A stretch of 64,000 nt of DNA from Olivibacter sp. XZL3 (lineage in GTDB: Bacteria > Bacteroidota > Bacteroidia > Sphingobacteriales > Sphingobacteriaceae). A program made the translations under genes and the position numbers. Each line of letters begins with the position of its first letter. Positions within the stretch are counted from its first letter, which is position 1. The stretch lies in contig NZ_SBJH01000004.1 in the NCBI RefSeq assembly GCF_004368405.1, forward strand, positions 186,001 to 250,000, written 5' to 3'. Of this stretch, positions 49,701-57,225 are shown in pieces. The notes beneath the pieces are model-generated. The model searched no databases, was not told where the DNA came from, and worked only from the letters and a program-made list of their open reading frames with translations.

Positions 49701-50140
49701 ACCGTCTTCGCTCCATCAGGACGCTCTTCGATGTGATATTCCACCGGGAGGTAGGTACTTGGACGATGGTGTTGCGGCCAGTTAAATTCAATGCCTCCCG
49801 ATATCCATGGACCTGTTAAACCAACCAAAGCCGGTTTTATGACCTGATTATAATAGACAAAATGTCGTTTTTTGACTTTATCATAAGCCATCTGCACCCT
49901 TCCTCCCAACTCCGGCAGAATCATAATCTTCAGGAAACTGTTTTCTATAAATACCGCCTTGTATATCCGATCTTCCTTCTGATCAAAAATCTTTTCTATG
50001 ACCGGATGCGGGTAAACTACACCACTACTTCCCTGATATACCCTTTTTTCAAGAAACATTGGATTTTTTTCCGGTTTTCCAATCGGATAAGTGGGTATAT
50101 TGATTGCTTCAGTCCAAATAGTTACTTCTGATGTATGCAT
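46784..50140 (-). CDS. DUF5107 domain protein with long TPR array
   Basis: The 1118-residue protein has no signal peptide. Residues about 40-420 form a DUF5107-type beta-sandwich, related in fold to mutarotases (ILPELGGRVQMAYDKVKKRHFVYYN split at 76-101, GPWISGGIEFNWPQHHRPSTY, WWANPAVKVNEHYQSVFPPD). From about 460 to the end it is a TPR superhelix (for example YYREALKRDKGDIRNNNALGLW and AIEAWETAASLDPTFPTVKRNLALAYYN, read in two parts). It precedes galM with a 4-bp overlap and shares a promoter (site C) with the AraC-type operator. A function in processing an imported galactoside in the cytoplasm, or scaffolding, is plausible from position. I know no assigned reaction that fits with certainty. 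Confidence 0.85.
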   Translation of the reverse strand: MHTSEVTIWTEAINIPTYPIGKPEKNPMFLEKRVYQGSSGVVYPHPVIEKIFDQKEDRIYKAVFIENSFLKIMILPELGGRVQMAYDKVKKRHFVYYNQVIKPALVGLTGPWISGGIEFNWPQHHRPSTYLPVEYHIEERPDGAKTVWVNEVEIMFRTKGMAGFTLYPDKAYLEITARLSNRTFFPQTFLWWANPAVKVNEHYQSVFPPDVHAVFDHGKRDVSSFPIAKGTYYKMDYSPGTDISRYKNIPVPTSFMAVGSQYDFMGGYEHDSEAGMLHVANHYTVPGKKQWTWGNGDFGQAWDRNLTDEDGPYIELMTGAYTDNQPDFSWLQPNENKSFVQYFMPYSKIGVVKNANKDVAVHLDLRDEQLLSMGIYATGIFEDATIELTKGGQTYYKKSLTLSPTSVFLHEMPNAANARLHEYVLSVWDREGRLLIDYQPQELQEKELPPPATPAPLPQEIASTEELYLHGLHLEQYRHATFDPTAYYREALKRDKGDIRNNNALGLWWLRRGVFDQAETHFRSALERLFMRNTNPYDSEVLYNLGLTLKLKGLVKEAYEYFYKAVWSAAWKDSAYLMLARIDVLRSQYALALEHINASLTRNAQSGQALHLKLIILRKLGWYRDGLLLAEEILFDDAFNYGAQFERYLMNLELAEQLIAENNKNYLLSFIQDKVATGIEYALDYVEAGCYQEASVLLNFLKDECNGNITPLLYYHLGYIADLAGQREEADKYFHIANSCSPDYCFPNRIEDMLALQQAVQRRPSDARAYYYVGNYWYDKRVHQRAIEAWETAASLDPTFPTVKRNLALAYYNQQKDFAKAMRTMEEAFYLDKSDARVLMELDQLYKLQQVTPETRLALLNQYPDLLAERDDLYLEKITLLNLQGSFAEAFDLLARHKFHPWEGGEGKVTNQYLLAGQELAKESLMQADYLRALHLLHALESYPHHLGEGKLPNAPENDIHYLLGLTYERMGNSGKAKHYFELATQGDSEPVQAIFYNDPQPDKIFYQGLAWSKLRQPARAGQIFQRLYDFGFAHMEDVIHIDYMAVSLPDLLVFDQDLSWKNRIHCHYMVGLAALGFGRYEEAVDRLNEVLAFNNSHLGAFVHLRMIPFLQELEIQL

Positions 50141-50162
50141 AAGTCTTTAAAGGTTTACAAAG

Positions 50163-50217
50163 CAAAAATAGCTTTTGTTCTAGCCGTCAAAATGGAGAAA
50201 TCATTTTAAACAATGGA
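50163..50217 (-). promoter_or_regulatory. Regulon site C between DUF5107 operon and araC-type gene
   Basis: On the minus strand TCCAT lies at 50217-50213 and 50196-50192, 21 bp apart. After 21 bp follows TATTTTTG (50170-50163), a perfect -7 box, 22 bp before the DUF5107 start. The regulator gene starts 33 bp away in the other direction, so binding here may also affect its own expression. Confidence 0.8.
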
Positions 50218-50250
50218 TTATTTTCCTATATTGGCACCAAACTAACCAGT

Positions 50251-51159
50251 ATGATTAAGAAAAAAGAGGGTTTTGAAGGGGAACGGGCCATCATTCTTCC
50301 GCCGAAGATTATTGAACAATACCGGAGCCAATTGCTTACGGAAGCATTTTACGTTACTGATATTGGCTTTTATCCGAAAGCGAGGTATCATTATCGGGAT
50401 CGACCATCGGGGGCAGACGAACATATCCTGATCCACTGTATAGAAGGAAAAGGTACGGCGCAAGTTGATGGCCATGAAATAATCGTGGCGCCTAACGATT
50501 ATTTAATAATTCCTGCGGGCAAAAGACACCTATACCGAGCAGATCCCGATTATCCATGGACGATTTATTGGGTTCATTTTCAAGGCCAGCAAGCCGGTGT
50601 TATCTGTGAACGATTATATGATAAAATGCTTTCTCGAAAAAACAGCATCATGTACAATGAAAAACATCTTTTTTTATTTAACAAAATTTACAATACACTT
50701 CAGCAGGGCTACAGCAGAGAAAACATGGAATTTATTGCCTTAAGCTTTCCTTACTACTTAAGTGGTTATCTATTAAATGAACGTTTCAATCATCACCTCG
50801 ATGAACAGGCCGAAGACCTTACCGAACAGGCCATCGGTTTTCTTAAAAGTCGCATTTCGACACCGACTACGCTCAAAGACATAGCCGAACATGTCCACCT
50901 ATCGGTTTCCCACTTTTCGAGCATTTTCCATAAAAAGACCGGCTATTCGCCGATTGAATATTTCAACCACCTCAAAATTCAGAAAGCCTGCCAGCTATTG
51001 CAATTCACGAACCAACGTATTTTCGAAATAGCATTGGCTATTGGGATTAACGATCCCTATTATTTTTCGCGCCTTTTTCGAGCGCACATGGGTATATCGC
51101 CTAAAAACTATCGTAGTAGGTGGTCGTTATCTCCACAAAATAAAACGGATGAACCATAA
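50251..51159 (+). CDS. AraC-family transcriptional regulator of the galactoside PUL
   Basis: The 302-residue protein has an N-terminal cupin sugar-binding domain (about 35-120: ADEHILIHCIEGKGTAQVDG read over 50-70, then PAGKRHLYRADPDYPWTIYWVHF). A C-terminal pair of helix-turn-helix motifs (about 190-290) follows: LKDIAEHVHLSVSHFSSIFHKKTG, read in two parts, and IALAIGINDPYYFSRLFRAHMG. Proteins of this kind bind direct repeats about two helical turns apart and activate catabolic promoters with a sugar effector. Such repeats with a 21-bp period (TCCAT) lie before five transcription units nearby, and one site is 33 bp before this gene, on the divergent side. I infer it controls that set; the effector may be galactose. 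Confidence 0.9.
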   Translation: MIKKKEGFEGERAIILPPKIIEQYRSQLLTEAFYVTDIGFYPKARYHYRDRPSGADEHILIHCIEGKGTAQVDGHEIIVAPNDYLIIPAGKRHLYRADPDYPWTIYWVHFQGQQAGVICERLYDKMLSRKNSIMYNEKHLFLFNKIYNTLQQGYSRENMEFIALSFPYYLSGYLLNERFNHHLDEQAEDLTEQAIGFLKSRISTPTTLKDIAEHVHLSVSHFSSIFHKKTGYSPIEYFNHLKIQKACQLLQFTNQRIFEIALAIGINDPYYFSRLFRAHMGISPKNYRSRWSLSPQNKTDEP

Positions 51160-51164
51160 GAAAA

Positions 51165-51219
51165 TCCATGCTAAACCTATTTTATTCCATTTTTGAAGAG
51201 GCAGGAATTACTAGCTTAG
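51165..51219 (+). promoter_or_regulatory. Regulon site D before the sugar porter gene
   Basis: TCCAT lies at 51165-51169 and 51186-51190 on the plus strand, 21 bp apart. After 21 bp follows TAGCTTAG (51212-51219), one mismatch from TAnnTTTG, 27 bp before the porter start. It is on the strand opposite to sites A, B, C and E, but in the same orientation relative to its gene. Confidence 0.75.
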
Positions 51220-51246
51220 CCTATTCGAAAATAGACCTTATTCATC

Positions 51247-52569
51247 ATGAACAATTCTTATCGTCACACCGTGTTAATCAGTTTGGTTGCAGCGCTTGGT
51301 GGACTCCTATTTGGCTTTGATATCGCCATTTTTTCGGGCACCATCCCCTTTATTCAACCTTATTTTAAATTAGACGCCGCCTCGCTTGGCTGGATAGCCA
51401 GCAGCCTTTATATTGGCTGTATGCTTGGGGCGCTGTTTACCGGATGGATAAGCGAACGAATAGGCAGAAAAAGACCGTTGATAGGCGCCGCACTGCTGTT
51501 TGCCTTCTCTTCTCTTATGATGGGCTTGGCAACAAGCGCCTCATCATTAACCCTTTGGCGTATTGTGGCCGGCATAGGCGTCGGCGGGGCGTCGGTCCTC
51601 TCACCCTTATATATTGCCGAAGTCAGCCCTGCAGCAATGCGGGGCAAAATGGTATCCATCAATCAGCTTGCCATTGTAATCGGTATCTTACTGGCTTACC
51701 TTTCCAATTATTTTCTGGCACCTATAGCGAGCAACTGGCGCTGGATGTTCGCCAGTGGCGCGGCCCCGGCGATTTTATTTTTCATGGGCGTTTTCCTTAT
51801 TCCCGAAAGTCCGCGGTGGCTCTTAACCAAAGGTTACCGGCAAAAGGGTGAAGAGGTGCTTAAAGCGCTGCTGGCACCTGAAGAGGCTGCCAAAGAAATC
51901 GCTTTGATCAGTCGACACAAACAAAATCCATCCCGGAGACCTGCTTTTGGAAGTCTTTTGCAAAAGGGAATCTTTCCTTTATTGATAATAGGTATACTGG
52001 TTGCTGTTTTTCAGCAAATCTCAGGAGCCAATGCCGTATTATTTTATGCGCCCCTCATATTTGAAAGAACGGGCATGAATGTGAATGATCAGCTCTTCCA
52101 ACAGGTATTGATCGGGGGCATCAATCTGTCGTTCACCTTAATTGCGATGCAGCTGGTAGATAAAATCGGACGAAAAAAGCTTATGCTATTCGGAGCGGGT
52201 ATGATGGCGTGTCTATTAGCATTAATCGCTTATGCCTTCATGAAAGAACTGTTTGGCGGGTACTTATTAAGCCTATTGGTATTGGCTTTCATCGCTACTT
52301 ACGCCGCCACCTTGGCTCCTGTAACCTGGGTACTAATTGCCGAGATTTTTCCCACAAAAGTTAGGGAACTAGCCATTTCAGTGTCATCCACCATGTTATG
52401 GGTCGCTTGCTTCAGTTTGACCTACGCCTTCCCCGTCATGATCGATCGCTTTTCTGCCAGCCAGACATTTTTGGTCTTTGCCGGTATATGCCTGGTGTAC
52501 TTCCTGTTTTTATATTTCTTTGTACCCGAAACTAAAGGGAAGAGCTTGGATGAGGAAATCGCGTTTTAA
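51247..52569 (+). CDS. MFS sugar porter (XylE/GalP type)
   Basis: This is a 440-residue inner-membrane sugar:proton symporter with twelve helices. Family signatures are present: GGLLFGFDIAIFSG in helix 1, GWISERIGRKRPL, RIVAGIGVGGASVLSPLYIAE in helix 4 to 5 (read with a gap), PESPRWLLTKG, QQISGANAVLFYAP in helix 7, and PETKGKSLDE at the C-terminus. QQISG-type helix 7 sequences occur in porters for xylose, galactose and glucose. Site D lies in its promoter, so it is under the same inferred AraC control as the alpha-galactosidases; galactose is the likely cargo. Its 3' end overlaps the convergent GH95 gene by 38 bp. Confidence 0.92.
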   Translation: MNNSYRHTVLISLVAALGGLLFGFDIAIFSGTIPFIQPYFKLDAASLGWIASSLYIGCMLGALFTGWISERIGRKRPLIGAALLFAFSSLMMGLATSASSLTLWRIVAGIGVGGASVLSPLYIAEVSPAAMRGKMVSINQLAIVIGILLAYLSNYFLAPIASNWRWMFASGAAPAILFFMGVFLIPESPRWLLTKGYRQKGEEVLKALLAPEEAAKEIALISRHKQNPSRRPAFGSLLQKGIFPLLIIGILVAVFQQISGANAVLFYAPLIFERTGMNVNDQLFQQVLIGGINLSFTLIAMQLVDKIGRKKLMLFGAGMMACLLALIAYAFMKELFGGYLLSLLVLAFIATYAATLAPVTWVLIAEIFPTKVRELAISVSSTMLWVACFSLTYAFPVMIDRFSASQTFLVFAGICLVYFLFLYFFVPETKGKSLDEEIAF

Positions 52570-54892
52570 CCGTCTTTATTTCGCCATTTACTTTGAGTTT
52601 AACCTGTTGACTAACCGGCGAAAGCAACTCGTAATGGTTTACTTTCCCATCTTCCCATCGCATATTGACGGTTATATTGTTTCGGGCCTTCATTCCTTTG
52701 ATCTCCCCGAAAGGCTCCCAAACCGTCGGTATCGCGGGAAGAAGCTCAATATAATCCTCGTGGCTTTGCAACAGCATTTCCGCTATACCCGCAGTCGCTC
52801 CAAAATTTCCGTCAATCTGAAAAGGAGGGCCTGCCGACCACATATTCGGATACACACCACCGCCTGAACCATAATTAATATCAGTGCGAAGCGTTGGTTT
52901 AAGCAACTCTCTTAAAAGCTTAAACGACCGCTCGCCGTCAAGTAACCTGGCCCAGAATAACAATTTATAAGCAATGGTCCAACTCGGTCCATCGTCTCCC
53001 CTCGCCTCCAACGATTTTTTACTTGCTTCCGCTAACTCCGGTGTTCGTATCGGTGTAATGAGGGTAGCCGGATAAAGCCCATATAAATGCGAAATATGGC
53101 GATGCTGTAGATCCGTTTCTTTATAATCTTCCATCCATTCCATCAGTCGGCCGTCAGAAGCGATTTGACCGATGGGAGGAATCCTTTTTAATGTATGCTG
53201 AAGTTCGCTCACCCATGCAGTGTCAACCCGCAAGGTTTGCGCTGCTTCAATCACCTTCGTAAATAGTTCACGAATTATTTGGTTGTCAATGGTGGGGCCG
53301 GCACAAATGCTTGCAGTCTTTCCATTGGGCAGATAGAACGTGTTTTCGGGTGAAGAAGATGGCGAGCTTACCAAAAAGCCAGTTTTTGGATCTTCCACCA
53401 ACATACTGTTATAAAACTGGGCAGACCCTTTCATCACCGGATAAATTTCTGCCAGATATGTGGTGTCTTTTGTAAAGGCATAGTGCTCCCAAAGGTTATT
53501 GCATAACCAGCCAGATCCGACTTTAGTCGCCCCCCAGGAAGCACTTTCTCCGGGTTCCGTAAATCCCCAGATATTGGTAATCACATGTGCTACCCAACCA
53601 TCGGCATTGTAATATGCTTTAGCTGTACGTTCGCCTGGCTTTACGAGGCCTTTCACCAAATCCGCCAGAGGCAGATTCAGCTCTGATAGATTAGCTACTT
53701 CTAAAGGCCAATGATTCATTTGCACATTCACATCCAGATGGTAATCGCCGTTCCAAGGGGTCTGGATTTGGTTTGCCCACAGGCCCTGCAGGTTGGGTGG
53801 CAGCAAGCCAACACGCGTGCTGCTGATACTTAGATAACGACCAAATTGAAAGAATAAAGCCGGTAAACCGGGATCTTCTTTAGGATGCGCATAAAAATCA
53901 GCTAGGCGCTTATCGGTAGTGAAACGCGCAGCGGTGCCTTCACCTAAATTGATTGATAAGCGATTAAACAATTGCTGATACCTTTCCGTGTGCGCCTTAC
54001 GTTCCGCCATATAGCTTTTCTGCAAGGCTCCATTAAGCAAGCGATCAACGTCGCCTCTATAATCAGCGCCCTTATAATCCGTTCCGATTGACACGATGAT
54101 CACGACTTCCGAAGCATCTTCGATCAACAGTTTATTAGCAGAGGCACGGAGCGTCCCATCCGTCAGCACAGGCTTTACTTTCGCCAAGTACCGCATACCT
54201 TCCTCAGCGGTACCGCTCGCCAAGATGCCCGACAAGGCCAACACATCATCTATTACCTCGCTATGGCCGCGCTCGGGACGGTCGATTGCCAGCTCCAAAT
54301 GGATACTGTGGGGCTTGTCGGCACTTAACCTGATCAAGCACACATCACCGGCAAAGCTGGTAAAATACTCACGGCTATACTGTACGCCATTTAATATATA
54401 GCTTGTCGTGGCTACCGCCTTTTCCAATGATAACCTTCTTTCATAGTCGCGTGCATCGGCGATTGCTGCACCTTCAGCATAGCGGTGCTTTAGCCGTAAG
54501 TTGCCCAACATTTGGAAACAGCCAAAAGGCACATCCGTTGAACCTGCTCCCAAACAGACAAAATCCTTATCTATCAATGTCTGCGCTTCATCGTTTTTAC
54601 CTTCGTTGATCAGCTTCCGAATTTCAGGCAAACGTTTATGCGCGCGGTAGTTATTCGCATCCTGTGGAGCTCCAGACCATAAGGTAATATCATTCAGCAC
54701 AATCAATTCCTCTTCAATCCCGCCATCGGACGTCATCCCCAGCCGTCCATTGCCCAGAGGCAGGGTCTCCTCCCACTGTGCAGCAGGGCGATCAAAAAAG
54801 ATATCTAAATCGTTATTCTGGCCATTTCCTCTGAACGGAGTGGCTATACAAAAAACGACCATAAAAAAGGCAGGAAATAGAATTCGTTCCAT
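52532..54892 (-). CDS. GH95 alpha-L-fucosidase / alpha-L-galactosidase family
   Basis: From the ATG at 54892 the protein has 786 residues with a signal peptide (PAFFMVVFCIATPFRGNGQ). The upstream frame to 54988 overlaps the promoter and is not likely translated. The GH95 N-terminal domain (LPLGNGRLGMTSDGG, LNDITLWSGAP) leads to an alpha-barrel: NLQGLWANQIQTPWNGDYH read in part, DVNVQMNHWPLE (387-398), acid E516 in SPSSSPENTF, and DGNFGATAGIAEML. The residue matching N421 of the bifidobacterial AfcA base site appears to be D387 (N423 is kept as N389). The enzyme would remove terminal alpha-L-fucose or L-galactose in the periplasm. Promoter site E suggests membership of the AraC regulon. Confidence 0.9.
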   Translation of the reverse strand: MERILFPAFFMVVFCIATPFRGNGQNNDLDIFFDRPAAQWEETLPLGNGRLGMTSDGGIEEELIVLNDITLWSGAPQDANNYRAHKRLPEIRKLINEGKNDEAQTLIDKDFVCLGAGSTDVPFGCFQMLGNLRLKHRYAEGAAIADARDYERRLSLEKAVATTSYILNGVQYSREYFTSFAGDVCLIRLSADKPHSIHLELAIDRPERGHSEVIDDVLALSGILASGTAEEGMRYLAKVKPVLTDGTLRASANKLLIEDASEVVIIVSIGTDYKGADYRGDVDRLLNGALQKSYMAERKAHTERYQQLFNRLSINLGEGTAARFTTDKRLADFYAHPKEDPGLPALFFQFGRYLSISSTRVGLLPPNLQGLWANQIQTPWNGDYHLDVNVQMNHWPLEVANLSELNLPLADLVKGLVKPGERTAKAYYNADGWVAHVITNIWGFTEPGESASWGATKVGSGWLCNNLWEHYAFTKDTTYLAEIYPVMKGSAQFYNSMLVEDPKTGFLVSSPSSSPENTFYLPNGKTASICAGPTIDNQIIRELFTKVIEAAQTLRVDTAWVSELQHTLKRIPPIGQIASDGRLMEWMEDYKETDLQHRHISHLYGLYPATLITPIRTPELAEASKKSLEARGDDGPSWTIAYKLLFWARLLDGERSFKLLRELLKPTLRTDINYGSGGGVYPNMWSAGPPFQIDGNFGATAGIAEMLLQSHEDYIELLPAIPTVWEPFGEIKGMKARNNITVNMRWEDGKVNHYELLSPVSQQVKLKVNGEIKTVKTRFPHPSSSL

Positions 54893-55269
54893 TGTTCTTA
54901 GGTTTAACGATGTATGACACAAGATTCGTAAACAAGCAAAATTACGGGTGTCCATCGTTAAAAAAATAGTCATTCTTTGGAATAGCATGGATTATTATCT
55001 GGCAAGGCACTGCCTACTGTCTTCTGCACTTGCACCCAAAAATGCCAATAGCTCATTCCCAATTTTCGCAAACTTTTTCAATCACAGTCGGGCACCATTC
55101 CCAAAGGCATACTATACCCGCCCGAAAAGAACACTTCAGCAAATCTCTTCAAACCATTCTTTTCAACCAGCGTTATTTAACCAGATATTTCCTTCACCAA
55201 GAACATAAAGCAAAAAAAGCACTGCTTATTTAAAAAAAATCAGTAAATTTCTACTTTAATAGCAAATAA
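54893..55269. other. Intergenic region between GH95 and the cNMP-PlsC gene
   Basis: About 377 bp with no convincing gene; short frames here lack a recognisable fold or start signal. The GH95 side holds promoter site E (54937-54991). On the other side a T/A-rich stretch with TACTTTAA at 55253-55260 lies just before the TTG start of the fusion gene, weakly like a -7 box. I see no terminator or repeat. Confidence 0.5.
54937..54991 (-). promoter_or_regulatory. Regulon site E (degenerate) before GH95
   Basis: On the minus strand the distal half TCCAT is exact (54991-54987), while the proximal half at 54970-54966 reads ACTAT, three of five bases matching, in an A-rich context like site A. The period is again 21 bp. 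After 21 bp comes a perfect TAATTTTG (54944-54937), 44 bp before the GH95 start. The shared geometry makes chance unlikely. Confidence 0.6.
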
Positions 55270-57225
55270 TTGACTGACTTAACGCACTTACAACAGCAAT
55301 TTCCCGAGGGAGAGGTCATCGAGTTAAAAAAAGACACGCTCGTTTGCCATATACATAAAAAAATAGCGTATATCCACTGGCTCATTGCCGGAAGGGTATC
55401 CTTTTTTGTAGCATTAAACGAAAACGATCCCGAAATTGAAGTGTGTGACTTTGAAGGGGCCCTGTTACCTATTGGATGGAATGGGATGGACACGCCCAGT
55501 CGGCACACCAAGAATATTTCAGTTGCCTCCGAAAAAGCAAGTTTTTTCAGGGTGGCCATTAGCGGACATAGTGCTTTTTTAAATACGATCAAGGATGTAG
55601 CCTTACATCGCCATGTATGTAGAACCCAGTTTTCACTTTTGCAACGGGCATTACTCCATCAAAAGCGTGTATTACCGCAGCACCAGTTCACAGAACCCGC
55701 CCCGCGAAACAGCACCTATGACGCCATTGCACAGCACACCACGGCCATTATGGAGCTATTGAGGCGATCTCCCTTCTTCGAGTTCTTCGATGATCAAGAG
55801 CTTTTGCTGCTAGCTGGACAAGCCATAAGACGAGAATACAGCCCAACCAACATCGTGCTCGCACAAGATGAGTTTTCTGATGGTATTTACATTTTGATTG
55901 AAGGGTATATTAAGGTATATCGCGCGGATGGATCACAGATACTGACTCAATGGCCCATTGCTACCCAAGGTTTTATTTTCGGTTGGCCCCACATTATACA
56001 GGAGCGAGAGATCTGCACGGCACAGGCCGTCCGACAATCGTCGGTGTATTTTATACCTGAAACCTCTTTTCAAGCACTTTTCAAAACGAATCAGAAATTC
56101 AGCTTACGCTTTTTTAAGCGCTTGAATTGGCTCATCGATAACCACATCAATGCAGCCTTTATCCGTTATTTGAGCTTTTATTTCAACGCCAATCAGCTCA
56201 CCATCCAGTACCTTATCGAGAACTACCAAACGCAGATAAAAATATCCTCCAAGTTGCATCAAATTCCGCATTTGCTGAATCACCGCAGCACGAAACAGCT
56301 TGCCTTCAACATACTCGAACAATTGAATGAAAGCGGTACCTCCCGCGAACGCCGCATTGCTTCCATCTGCATGGATTTACTAGTGAAGGACCGGGAGGAG
56401 GCCGCCTATCTGCGTCAGTTGCAGCACATTTACGAAACGGTGGTGGATGCAGATCCGCAGACGGAGGCTGCCGCTATCCGCAAAGCATGTAGCGATGCAG
56501 TCCGGAAACTGTGTGCGTTTTTTTCTTATCAAATTGAAGGATGGGAATTACTTCCGGCAAAACCGGGACATATTTTCATCTACAACCATCTCATCAACCA
56601 CCCTTATTATACGCTGCCTAATAACTTTCAGATTACACTTGAATCGCATTTTATAAGCGCCATGATACTAGATGCCAAATACGGTGATCCCGGCATTCGA
56701 ACCGTTAGGATTGGGCGTTCGAAAGAATTTGCGCATCAGGATTACTATGAGAAACTAGGTTATATCAGTGTCTTTACGAAAGAATCCGATGTGACCGATT
56801 CGGCGAAACGTCAGCTCGCCAGAAGCCAATTTTTCGAATCGGCAAAGGCGCATTTACGCGCAGGCCAAAACATCATTGTCAGTCCGGAAGGAACCTCCTA
56901 TCGTACGGAAGATAGCATCCCCGGTGCCTTTAAGCCCGGTGCCTTTCAATTGGCGCTCGAAACAGATCCAGAGCCTATGATCGTACCGATCATTATGCTT
57001 CACTTTGATAAACGCATCCATGAAGCTAAGAAATATTGCCGCATATTGCCGCCTTTTCGCGTCAGCGAACATGCGCTGTTCAAAAAAGAAGAAAGTTTAC
57101 AGTCCTTTGTTGATCAGTATCGGCTGGCATTCAAACAACAAGTCGATGAAGCGAAACAGCTGTTAGGAATCAAGATGCCTTCCACCCTTTATCATACCAA
57201 AACATCCAACATATATGGAAAATAA
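55270..57225 (+). CDS. Fusion of two cNMP-binding domains with a PlsC-type acyltransferase
   Basis: The 651-residue protein starts with TTG at 55270; the codon before is a stop and the first in-frame ATG is at codon 73, so TTG is needed to cover the first domain. Residues about 5-115 are a degenerate cyclic-nucleotide-binding fold. A second, clearer copy follows at about 165-275 (NIVLAQDEFSDGIYILIEGYIKVY, read over 194-217). The region 280-425 is helical. Residues about 430-610 are PlsC-like with SPEGTSYRTED (538-548). NHLINHP (439-445) stands where NHX4D is expected, without the aspartate. The enzyme may acylate a lipid under ligand control. Its end overlaps the next SGNH gene by 11 bp. Confidence 0.75.
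   Translation: MTDLTHLQQQFPEGEVIELKKDTLVCHIHKKIAYIHWLIAGRVSFFVALNENDPEIEVCDFEGALLPIGWNGMDTPSRHTKNISVASEKASFFRVAISGHSAFLNTIKDVALHRHVCRTQFSLLQRALLHQKRVLPQHQFTEPAPRNSTYDAIAQHTTAIMELLRRSPFFEFFDDQELLLLAGQAIRREYSPTNIVLAQDEFSDGIYILIEGYIKVYRADGSQILTQWPIATQGFIFGWPHIIQEREICTAQAVRQSSVYFIPETSFQALFKTNQKFSLRFFKRLNWLIDNHINAAFIRYLSFYFNANQLTIQYLIENYQTQIKISSKLHQIPHLLNHRSTKQLAFNILEQLNESGTSRERRIASICMDLLVKDREEAAYLRQLQHIYETVVDADPQTEAAAIRKACSDAVRKLCAFFSYQIEGWELLPAKPGHIFIYNHLINHPYYTLPNNFQITLESHFISAMILDAKYGDPGIRTVRIGRSKEFAHQDYYEKLGYISVFTKESDVTDSAKRQLARSQFFESAKAHLRAGQNIIVSPEGTSYRTEDSIPGAFKPGAFQLALETDPEPMIVPIIMLHFDKRIHEAKKYCRILPPFRVSEHALFKKEESLQSFVDQYRLAFKQQVDEAKQLLGIKMPSTLYHTKTSNIYGK

Noticed and set aside
54948-55233. 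Two overlapping ORFs of 67 and 86 codons upstream of the cNMP-PlsC gene
   Set aside because: They cover promoter site E and spacer DNA, and the peptides have no domain, signal peptide or family resemblance.
55275-55288. CTTAACGCACT near the start of the cNMP-PlsC gene, like the 13-bp operator at 8017
   Set aside because: It matches only 11 bases without the palindrome arms and lies inside the coding sequence; by chance an 11-mer match in this window is not rare enough.
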